A DNA stretch of 5,501 bases, taken from assembly GCA_024643915.1 (NCBI GenBank), contig JAHEMB010000300.1:1-5501 (forward strand), written 5' to 3'. Made by a program: the position numbers and the translations under genes. Of this stretch, positions 1 through 5,392 are shown one piece after another. Under the pieces are notes generated by a model that was given only the letters and a program-made list of their open reading frames with translations, searched no databases and was not told where the DNA came from. Each line of letters starts with the position of its first letter. Positions within the stretch are counted from its first letter, which is position 1. This stretch comes from Rhodothermaceae bacterium. GTDB lineage: Bacteria; Bacteroidota; Rhodothermia; Rhodothermales; JAHEMB01.

Positions 1-570
1 GATCTGCTGGCCTTTTCGCGCATTGCCACGATGGGAAAGTCGAACCAGCAGCTCGACCTCGGCGAAGTAGTGGCGGGCGTCCTCTCCGACCTGGAAATTG
101 CGCTCGACGAATCCGGCGGGACTGTCGAATTGGGCGATCTGCCTATCATAGAGGCCGATGCCGGGCAGATGCGGCAACTCCTGCAAAACTTGATCGGCAA
201 CGCCATCAAGTATCGCGATCCTAAGCGGCCACCTGTTGTGCGGATCTGGACAGAAGCAGCGCCTGATGCATTGCTGCGTGAGGGGAGCCCGGTACCGGCC
301 ATCCGCCTCCATATTGCCGACAATGGCATCGGCTTCGACGAAAAATACCTTGACCGCATCTTTACGCCCTTCAAGCGGCTGCACACGCGCGGCTCGTATT
401 CGGGCACCGGGATGGGCCTGGCCATCTGCCGCCGTATCGTCGAGCGCCATGGCGGTGAAATCACGGCCTACAGCGAACCCGACGAAGGCACGACCTTTAT
501 CGTCACATTGCCGCGCACCCAACCCGCTGCCGAGCCCGCTGCCCAACCGGAGCCTTCGGGAGAGGCGTAG
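1..570 (+). CDS. Sensor histidine kinase, C-terminal ATPase part (5' end outside window)
   Basis: The reading frame is open from base 1, so this is the last 189 residues of a longer protein; the ATG at 31 is internal. The first residues (DLLAFSRI) match the segment that closes the dimerisation helix pair in many PAS/phytochrome-type kinases, so the phosphorylated His lies just outside the window. The ATP-binding domain is complete. It has the N box with N63 and N67 (NLIGNAIKY), the G1 box D107-NGIG, the F box F121-TPF, and the G2 box G135-TGMGLA. The protein would autophosphorylate and pass the phosphate to a response regulator. The last 17 residues are rich in Ala, Pro and Glu and look like a disordered tail. 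The sensor domain and signal cannot be judged. No response regulator gene is present downstream. Confidence 0.93.
   Translation, partial: DLLAFSRIATMGKSNQQLDLGEVVAGVLSDLEIALDESGGTVELGDLPIIEADAGQMRQLLQNLIGNAIKYRDPKRPPVVRIWTEAAPDALLREGSPVPAIRLHIADNGIGFDEKYLDRIFTPFKRLHTRGSYSGTGMGLAICRRIVERHGGEITAYSEPDEGTTFIVTLPRTQPAAEPAAQPEPSGEA
558..565 (+). promoter_or_regulatory. Shine-Dalgarno site for the small ORF at 572
   Basis: GGGAGAGG lies six bases before the ATG at 572 and sits inside the last codons of the histidine kinase. It is one of the better ribosome binding sites in the window and is the main reason to take the following short ORF seriously. Confidence 0.4.
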
Positions 571-571
571 G

Positions 572-682
572 ATGCTAGCAGGTTCCGTTTTTCAAGGCGG
601 AATGAAAAGTCCGGGCAGCGGGAAAGGAAAGCGTGGCGGAGAAACGAAAGCGGTGGCATCGGGTAAAAAGGCTGCTCAATAG
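572..682 (+). CDS. Possible small basic protein, 36 residues
   Basis: I do not recognise this protein. A 36-codon ORF starts one base after the kinase stop codon, with a well-spaced Shine-Dalgarno site, and ends seven bases before the tRNA-Lys gene. The product is rich in Gly (9), with six Lys and one Arg against a single Glu, so it is strongly positive. It has no hydrophobic segment, no signal peptide and no cysteine. The frame also runs open upstream through the kinase gene, but that part is a shadow of the kinase. A second possible start is the ATG at 602, preceded by AAGGCGGA, giving 26 residues. Gene-like placement supports it; small size and simple composition argue for caution. A nucleic-acid-binding role would be a guess from charge alone. 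Confidence 0.33.
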   Translation: MLAGSVFQGGMKSPGSGKGKRGGETKAVASGKKAAQ

Positions 683-689
683 GCGATTC

Positions 690-762
<73 letters not shown>

Positions 763-778
763 CTGTGCCATGTCTCTC

Positions 779-812
779 AAGCCGCTACGCTTTCGAGCCG
801 TAGCGGCTTTTT
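779..812 (+). terminator. Intrinsic terminator after tRNA-Lys
   Basis: AAGCCGCTACG (779-789) pairs perfectly with CGTAGCGGCTT (799-809). Two further pairs inside the loop can close a TTCG tetraloop (792-795) with one bulged base. The stem runs directly into five T residues (808-812). It lies 16 bases after the tRNA and should end the tRNA transcript and any read-through from the kinase region. Confidence 0.9.
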
Positions 813-1074
813 GCGTTATCTGAGGGTTGAGGGTTAGCGGCAAGACAGGCCGCCTGGCTCACTGTGGAGTGGTCTCCTGTCCGTTGCAAACAGCTCCATG
901 CGTGACGCTCTGGCGAAGCCTAACGCTCCCGAAAACGCTGCAGCGAAATGGAACGGAGTGAAGCATTTTGATACACTCGGCTTCGCTGGGGAAATGTCGT
1001 CTTTGTGATCACGATGTGGGCCAGTATTGCGGTTATAGCCTGAAGTCGTAGAAGAATGCTGGGGGGAGTGATCC
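813..1074 (+). other. Intergenic region with no convincing gene
   Basis: About 260 bases between the tRNA terminator and the leader ORF. ORFs on the minus strand here extend into the lipoprotein gene or lack a good start, and none looks like a known protein. Small structures seen are a tandem GAGGGTT repeat near the left end, a short palindrome CAGGC-C-GCCTG (846-856) and the 8-base palindrome GTGATCAC (1005-1012). The promoter of the lipoprotein operon should lie in this stretch, but no -35/-10 pair with good spacing stands out. Confidence 0.6.
1061..1068 (+). promoter_or_regulatory. Strong Shine-Dalgarno site of the leader ORF
   Basis: GGGGGGAG lies six bases before the ATG at 1075. No comparable site precedes either possible start of the lipoprotein (1125 or 1134), so this is probably where ribosomes first load on this operon. 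Confidence 0.5.
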
Positions 1075-1128
1075 ATGGCATCATCGTTGCCAACGTGGTT
1101 TCTTCCACCCAATCCTAGTCCACGGTGA
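1075..1128 (+). CDS. Possible 17-codon leader peptide ORF
   Basis: An ATG with a strong ribosome binding site opens a short ORF encoding MASSLPTWFLPPNPSPR. Its TGA stop (1126-1128) overlaps the GTG start (1125-1127) of the lipoprotein gene in a GTGA arrangement. The next junction in the operon has the same overlap form (ATGA at 1697-1700). The peptide has no known domain. It is rich in proline (five of 17), including a PP and a PNPSP stretch, which can slow ribosomes. Its likely role is translational coupling to the lipoprotein, not a product of its own. It could also be chance, with the real lipoprotein start at ATG 1134. Confidence 0.4.
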   Translation: MASSLPTWFLPPNPSPR

Positions 1129-1700
1129 TTGCTATGCATCCCCCCTCTTCCTCCTTTCCTTGGCTTCCGCTTGGAGGGCTTCTGTTGCTTTTGACTGTCT
1201 CTGCCTGTGGCGGGAGTAAGCCCGTCAGCCTGCCGGAGCCTCCGCCGGAGGACCTGCGCACGGCCATGGATCGGCAAATGGACACCCAGGCCCAGGAGCT
1301 GACGGAGATTCTTTCATACGCCACCGTCGAACGCATCGACCAGGGCATACGCGTCACTTTTCATGCAGCCGTGCTCTTCGGCTTCGACTCGTCCGACCTT
1401 AGTGAGGCCGCATTCGAGAGCCTGGACCTTTTTGCCGAAAGTATGGAGAGGTATCGCAATACCCACGTGCACGTGGTCGGTCATACGGACAATGTTGGCG
1501 CGGAAGAGTACAACCAGAGCCTGTCGATGCGTCGCGCGGAAAGTGTCGTTGATCGTCTATCCCGGCAAGGCGTGCCAAGCGAGCGTGTGGACATGTCTGG
1601 CAAAGGTGAGTCGGCGCCCATCGATTCGAATGAAACTGAAGCCGGGCGCCAGCGCAACCGGCGTGTCGAGCTGGTCATCACAGCCGCCGAGACGTTATGA
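1125..1700 (+). CDS. OmpA/Pal-type peptidoglycan-binding lipoprotein
   Basis: 191 residues from the GTG start. Residues 13-27 form a hydrophobic signal segment ending in a lipobox (VSAC), so Cys28 would be lipidated and anchor the protein in the outer membrane. The signal lacks Lys or Arg before the hydrophobic core, which is unusual. A Pro-rich linker follows (about 33-43), then a helical stretch and an OmpA-like domain (about 75-188). The motif GHTDNVG contains D122, and R137 lies 15 residues on; this matches the Asp/Arg pair that holds diaminopimelate of peptidoglycan in the OmpA family. The C-terminal QRNRRVEL motif is also typical. An in-frame TAG at 1116 limits the start to GTG 1125 or ATG 1134. 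The gene overlaps the next one by four bases (ATGA), so they are co-translated. It is Pal-like in architecture, but no tol genes are nearby, so I do not call it pal. Confidence 0.92.
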   Translation: MIAMHPPSSSFPWLPLGGLLLLLTVSACGGSKPVSLPEPPPEDLRTAMDRQMDTQAQELTEILSYATVERIDQGIRVTFHAAVLFGFDSSDLSEAAFESLDLFAESMERYRNTHVHVVGHTDNVGAEEYNQSLSMRRAESVVDRLSRQGVPSERVDMSGKGESAPIDSNETEAGRQRNRRVELVITAAETL

Positions 1701-2707
1701 AACACATCAAACGTCGCTACATCTGGTACTTCAAAGAGAAGCCGCGCGTCCGCCTGTTCATTCCTTACCGGTGGCTGCGTACGTTCGCCATCTATGCCGC
1801 CGTGGTAGGCTTGCTGGTCTTCGTTGGCTCAGGGGTCTACCTCTTTGTTCCGGAGCCTATTCTCCAGTCAATGTGGGAGCGTGCCGTCGTTGCCGTCGAG
1901 GATCTAGGTGACAGTGCGGAAGCCCAGTTGGCCGTCGAGGGGGAAACATCTCCCAATGCGTCCCCTGAACTTGAGGCTTCGAGTGATTGGCGGGCGGCCC
2001 CGGAGCCGCTCCCCACGGATAGTTTAGGCCGGGCGGGGGCTTCGATAGGGTCGTTGTTCGCGGCTACGCAGCCGGAAAGCAGTGCCGTCTCCTTCGATTC
2101 CGTAGACGCAGGCAGCGCTCCTCTGGCCTGGTCCCTCTTCGTACTTGATTACGTGCGGCGAGATACCCTGATCGATGCGCGCCACGACGAGGCAGGTGGC
2201 ATCCCGCTGGACTTGGATTCTCTGGCTTGGCTGCTGGCCGTGCGACACATAGAGAGTCGCGTCTCGCCGACGCCGGTGCCGGAGCCGGCGAGCGAGGTGC
2301 CCTTGCTTGCCCTGCCGGCCAGCGAGGCGCTGGCTACAATGGCTCTAGCCGACCAGGTCGCCGGCTTGTTGGCGGCGACGGATAAGGTGTCCGAAAAGGC
2401 GGCCTCACCCACGAAAAAGGCCACCACCGCACCGTCGCGGAGGCGATCTCCAGTTCGTCTGGTGCCGATCACCCCGAAAAGTGGTCGTGGGGAAATCACT
2501 ATCGTATCGCTGATGCCCGAGGCATACGTGGAAGTCGATGACGTGATAGTAACCGAGGCACCCACAACGATCGAGGTGCCCTGGCCGGCGAGCTACGAGG
2601 TCTCCTTCCATGTGGGGGATTCAGAAATATACGCGACGCACGTGCAGCTCTCCGCTGAAAACCACGCAGTAAGCTTTAGCGTCGACCCTGAAATCCGGGC
2701 TCCATAG
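1697..2707 (+). CDS. Single-pass membrane protein with PEGA-like C-terminal domain
   Basis: 336 residues, not recognised as a named protein. The N-terminus (1-28) is strongly basic and aromatic, followed by one membrane segment (about 30-51). By the positive-inside rule the N-terminus is cytoplasmic and the rest periplasmic. Residues 52-228 are Ala/Glu/Pro/Ser-rich and acidic, with a more ordered hydrophobic patch around 140-190. A basic linker (about 230-262) has KK and RRR clusters. The last 74 residues form a beta-rich domain resembling PEGA repeats: a short strand, a Pro (SLMPEAYVEVDD), then strands ending in alternating hydrophobics. PEGA-like domains are found in surface and envelope proteins. 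The start codon overlaps the lipoprotein stop, implying coupled expression and probably a joint envelope role. The PEGA call is by eye and moderate; the gene itself is secure. Confidence 0.85.
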   Translation: MKHIKRRYIWYFKEKPRVRLFIPYRWLRTFAIYAAVVGLLVFVGSGVYLFVPEPILQSMWERAVVAVEDLGDSAEAQLAVEGETSPNASPELEASSDWRAAPEPLPTDSLGRAGASIGSLFAATQPESSAVSFDSVDAGSAPLAWSLFVLDYVRRDTLIDARHDEAGGIPLDLDSLAWLLAVRHIESRVSPTPVPEPASEVPLLALPASEALATMALADQVAGLLAATDKVSEKAASPTKKATTAPSRRRSPVRLVPITPKSGRGEITIVSLMPEAYVEVDDVIVTEAPTTIEVPWPASYEVSFHVGDSEIYATHVQLSAENHAVSFSVDPEIRAP

Positions 2708-2886
2708 GAGATTGGCATACTGGCAAGACGGTCGGCTGGAGTGCCCGGTGTAAACGAGAACAATCGCCGCTGTCGCAGGTCTCGCACTCGCCAGGGATCG
2801 ATTCGTCGGTTCGATAGTTTGGATTTATTGGAGGAGCCTTCCGCAGGAGAGGCGTCGAGAGGCTTAGTACCAGATATTCGAACGTT

Positions 2887-3579
2887 ATGGGGCCGAGCGA
2901 CAAGCGCGCCGGCTCGGCCGAAGACAGTTTCCAGCTTGTGCCAATGGACGATCTCCCGGAGAAAACTGCAGAGACCGTCAATTTTTTCAAAGCGGGGCGA
3001 CCGCACGAGGGATTAAGCTACGAGCAATACCTTGCGCAGTGGCGTGATAAGACGGAGCAACCGCTGACTGGATTGGGCAAGACACAGCGAAAATACCTCT
3101 ATTACGCTCGCTATAATTACGACCGCTCGCGTCGCGTGGAGGAAGCCTACAAACCGTCTGACCGTCTGCGACGCGCCCTTGCTACCCTCGAAGCGCCGCA
3201 ACTCTGGATGGTTCTGACGGAGGACTGGTGTGTTGACTCGGCCTATTCGCTGCCCCTCTTCGTTGAGGCCGCACGCCTTAGCTCATACATCACCCTCCGC
3301 CTGTTGGAACGCGACGCTAACTTGGACATTATGGACTGTTACCTGACGAACGGCAGCCGCAGCATCCCCAAGCTCGTTGCCTTCGATGTGGAAGGGGAGG
3401 AGCTTTTCCAATGGGGCCCACGCCCGCGCGATGCCCAACAATTACGGGCGGAAATGAAGGACGCCGGAGCCACATACCAGCAAATCTCTCAACACCTGCT
3501 GGAATGGTTTGAGGTCGGCGGCTGGCGCCAAACGGAGGAAGAGTTGGTTGAGACGCTGGAGGGGCTCGTACCCACCTGA
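2887..3579 (+). CDS. Thioredoxin-fold protein (Thioredoxin_9-like) with WCVDS active-site motif
   Basis: 230 residues from ATG 2887. The core resembles the Thioredoxin_9 family: a beta strand WMVLTEDWC (C115), the active-site segment W114-C115-V-D-S118, a later strand with RDANLDIMDCYLTNGSRSIPK, the cis-proline P161 after Ile160, and WGPRP at 176-180. Only the first active-site cysteine is present, with Ser at the second position, so it cannot act as a classical dithiol reductase. A monothiol, peroxidase-linked or binding role is possible. Family members usually have Gly after the Cys (WCGDS); here it is Val. A second cysteine (C151) lies in the fold. No signal peptide is seen, so it is probably cytoplasmic. 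An in-frame stop at 2815 and the absence of ATG, GTG or TTG between bound the start. ATG 2944 is an alternative that removes a poorly conserved-looking tail. Neither has a good ribosome binding site. Confidence 0.88.
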   Translation: MGPSDKRAGSAEDSFQLVPMDDLPEKTAETVNFFKAGRPHEGLSYEQYLAQWRDKTEQPLTGLGKTQRKYLYYARYNYDRSRRVEEAYKPSDRLRRALATLEAPQLWMVLTEDWCVDSAYSLPLFVEAARLSSYITLRLLERDANLDIMDCYLTNGSRSIPKLVAFDVEGEELFQWGPRPRDAQQLRAEMKDAGATYQQISQHLLEWFEVGGWRQTEEELVETLEGLVPT

Positions 3580-3723
3580 TGCAGTAGCCGCGGGCCGAAT
3601 GCAAAAGATTGGTAGCGTATGCTGGTCGGCATTGAGATTCGCCGCGGGCTTGGCTAAGTTGTGCGCATTCCTGCTCCGCGTTCCCACGTGGAGGCGGCCC
3701 GCGAAGTGAACGGATTTATCATC

Positions 3724-4545
3724 ATGCCGACCCACGACACCTGGACGCGCACGCACGACCTCGCCCTGCTCTTCGTCGCTCTTGCTTACGGCACCGACTA
3801 CCAACTCAGCGACGAGGAACTCGCGACGATAACGGACAAACTGCGCGGCTGGCGAAACGATTTCACCGTTGAGCAAGTGCAGGAGACCGTGGTCGAGGCC
3901 ATGGCTATTTTTCTAGAAGACGGCGCCGAGCACGAGGTGCACCGGGCCATTTATGAATTGAAGGACGGCCTATCGGAGGAGGAGCGGCGGCGCGCCCTGG
4001 AAGAGGTTGTGCAAATTGCCGAGGCCGACGGCATCCTGCTTAACAGCGAGCAGAGCCTCATCTCTGTCGTGGCCGAGGCCTGGGGGCTCAAAGAAGCCGG
4101 GCGCCGGTACATCGAGGAATCCGCCGTTTCGGTGGAGGGAGCGGAGGGGTGGAGCCTGCTGCACGATATCACCCTGATTTACATCGTCCTGGCGCACAGC
4201 ACCGACAACGATCTAAGTGAGGACGAGATCAGCGCCATGATCGAATGCCTGGATGAATGGCAACCGGATCTGCAAGAGGACGGCATTCGCACCGTGCTCC
4301 GAGAGGCGCTGGGCTTCTACGCGCAAGGTCCGGACCCGGCGGCCCTGCAACGATCCATTGAGGCTATCAAAGATGGCCTGCCCCTCCTTCAACGGTTGGC
4401 CCTGCTCGACGACCTCGTCTATATCGCACGTGTGGATGGCGAATTGACGGAGCATGAAAGGGATATGTTAGCTTCGCTGTCGAGTGCCTGGGACATTGGC
4501 ATCCGGCTGAACGGTCTCGCCTCCAGGCAGAATCGATCGGCTTGA
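3724..4545 (+). CDS. Tandem TerB-like domain protein
   Basis: 273 residues from ATG 3724. The open frame reaches a GTG at 3661, but the extra 21 residues look like translated leader. The protein is two copies of an acidic all-helical domain. Residues 11-122 align with 147-258 at a constant offset of 136 with no gaps and 32 identities by hand count, about 29%. Shared landmarks are HD at 11/147, the TD..LS..E segment, W43/W179, KDGL at 80/216, the IA..DG motif (D102-G103 and D238-G239) and W120/W256. The A.aDG.l...E pattern is characteristic of TerB/TerB-like (tellurite-resistance TerB) domains, whose acidic residues are linked to metal binding and stress-related membrane complexes. No other ter genes are present, so tellurite resistance should not be assumed. 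It has no signal peptide or membrane segment and is probably cytoplasmic. Its stop lies one base from the stop of the convergent fxsA. Confidence 0.85.
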   Translation: MPTHDTWTRTHDLALLFVALAYGTDYQLSDEELATITDKLRGWRNDFTVEQVQETVVEAMAIFLEDGAEHEVHRAIYELKDGLSEEERRRALEEVVQIAEADGILLNSEQSLISVVAEAWGLKEAGRRYIEESAVSVEGAEGWSLLHDITLIYIVLAHSTDNDLSEDEISAMIECLDEWQPDLQEDGIRTVLREALGFYAQGPDPAALQRSIEAIKDGLPLLQRLALLDDLVYIARVDGELTEHERDMLASLSSAWDIGIRLNGLASRQNRSA

Positions 4546-4546
4546 A

Positions 4547-5086
4547 TCAAAGGCGGGTCAGGTCCTCCGGCTGGTCGTCATTGACGCGGGATGCGTAGCC
4601 CGGCACCTCTTCGCCTTCGCCCGCCCAGCCATTGGCTGTACCTGCCCCGTTGCCGTAATCTGGCAGATCCCATGCCGAATCCCCGAGGCCACCGAAGCTC
4701 ATCTGGATGCTGCCCCTACTCATCGCTTTTTTAATGCGTTTCATCGCAAACTTCCGAATGAACGCGCGCGAGGGAGGAATAAGGCCGAGGAAGCCGACGA
4801 AGTCGGTGACCACACCTGGCGTGATGAGCAGGGCGCCGGCGCACAGGATGATGACACCGTCGAGCAATTCCTCGCCGGGCAGGCCGCCGGTATTGAGCTG
4901 GTCGTTGAACCGTTTCCACACTGCCAGCCCCTCACGCTTCGCCAACAGGCCGCCGACGATGCCGGTGAAGAGGATGATGCCGATAGTGGGCAGGAAACCT
5001 ATGAGCTTGTCGACCTGGACGAGCAGGGCCAATTCGACCACCGGCATGATCAGAAACAGGGCGAGGATGCGAGCGAGTATTTTCAT
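4547..5086 (-). CDS. fxsA: FxsA-family inner-membrane protein
   Basis: 179 residues on the minus strand, starting at the ATG at 5086. The N-terminal 115 residues carry the FxsA pattern. Two membrane helices (about 5-24 and 28-48) are followed by AKREGLAVWKRF (49-60), GGLPGEELLDGVIILCAGALL, then TPGVVTDFVGFLGLIPP (89-105) and a basic stretch RKFAMKRIKK (111-120). In E. coli, raised FxsA relieves exclusion of phage T7 by the F plasmid; its normal function is not settled. The remaining 59 residues are Gly- and acid-rich, variable and probably a disordered cytoplasmic tail. Upstream of the start only a weak AAGAAA-type binding site is seen. It is monocistronic here, with its promoter in the 164-base gap shared with the divergent tRNA-Ser. 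Confidence 0.92.
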   Translation of the reverse strand: MKILARILALFLIMPVVELALLVQVDKLIGFLPTIGIILFTGIVGGLLAKREGLAVWKRFNDQLNTGGLPGEELLDGVIILCAGALLITPGVVTDFVGFLGLIPPSRAFIRKFAMKRIKKAMSRGSIQMSFGGLGDSAWDLPDYGNGAGTANGWAGEGEEVPGYASRVNDDQPEDLTRL

Positions 5087-5250
5087 GATGTTTCTTGGTA
5101 CGAAAGCGTGCTTGCTGATAACGGAAGCGGTCCTAAAAGGCTCCAGCCATTTGGCGGTTCTTCACAAACACCGGAGAGAACAAAAAATTTGATCTTCACG
5201 TTAACATCCGCCGCGTGCATAGGCTAGGTGCGCAGCAAGAACACGACTAG

Positions 5251-5338
5251 GGAGGGGTGCCGGAGTGGTCGAACGGGGCGGTCTCGAAAACCGTTGTGCC
5301 CTTCACGGGTACCGTGGGTTCGAATCCCACCCCCTCCG
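5251..5338 (+). tRNA. tRNA-Ser (anticodon CGA)
   Basis: The 88-nucleotide class II tRNA folds cleanly. The acceptor GGAGGGG (5251-5257) pairs with CCCCTCC (5331-5337) with seven Watson-Crick pairs. The D stem CCG/CGG is 5260-5262 with 5274-5276, and the anticodon stem GCGGT/ACCGT is 5278-5282 with 5290-5294. The T stem GTGGG/CCCAC (5314-5318/5326-5330) encloses TTCGAAT. The loop CTCGAAA gives anticodon CGA (5285-5287), reading serine codon UCG. The long variable arm (about 5295-5313) can pair GTGCCC with GGGTAC and is typical of serine tRNAs. The discriminator is G5338, as expected for tRNA-Ser, followed by CCT, so CCA is not encoded. Confidence 0.96.
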
Positions 5339-5343
5339 CCTCG

Positions 5344-5384
5344 AAAGGCCGGTTCCGCGCCAGGTGGAGCCGGCCTTTGTTGTT
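5344..5384 (+). terminator. Terminator-like hairpin after tRNA-Ser
   Basis: AAAGGCCGG (5344-5352) pairs perfectly with CCGGCCTTT (5370-5378). The stem can extend inward for about six more pairs, including G-T wobbles, to a five-base loop (5359-5363). A T-rich tail (TTTGTTGTT) follows. It lies six bases after the tRNA. The T tract is interrupted by G, so it is somewhat weaker than the terminator at 779-812. It also lies only 14 bases before the next predicted start codon. Confidence 0.78.
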
Positions 5385-5392
5385 GCGAGTCG

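Noticed and set aside
1003..1014. GTGATCAC palindrome as a CRP-type operator
   Set aside because: Only an 8-base core is symmetric and the half-site spacing does not match TGTGA-N6-TCACA.
834..1277. 147-residue minus-strand ORF covering the intergenic region and the lipoprotein start
   Set aside because: It overlaps the signal peptide region of a clear lipoprotein gene, has low-complexity composition and shows no recognisable domain.
2741..3016. 91-residue plus-strand ORF before and into the thioredoxin-like gene
   Set aside because: It starts at a GTG, overlaps the thioredoxin-like gene by 130 bases in another frame, and has an Arg/Ser-rich composition typical of out-of-frame GC-rich DNA.
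3661..3723. GTG 3661 as start of the TerB-like protein
   Set aside because: The added 21 residues resemble translated leader, and the repeat structure fits a start at ATG 3724, where the first domain begins about ten residues in.
3724..4545. Tellurite resistance operon
   Set aside because: Only TerB-like domains are present; no TerC, TerD/TerZ or TerA relatives lie nearby, so the operon label is not supported.
4707..5192. 161-residue plus-strand ORF opposite fxsA
   Set aside because: It is antisense to a well-supported fxsA gene and has no domain features of its own.
5201..5230. Possible promoter for tRNA-Ser: TTAACA (5201-5206) and TAGGTG (5225-5230), 18 bases apart
   Set aside because: The -35-like box is good but the -10 match is poor, and the sigma-factor consensus of this organism is unknown. 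Too weak to list as a feature.
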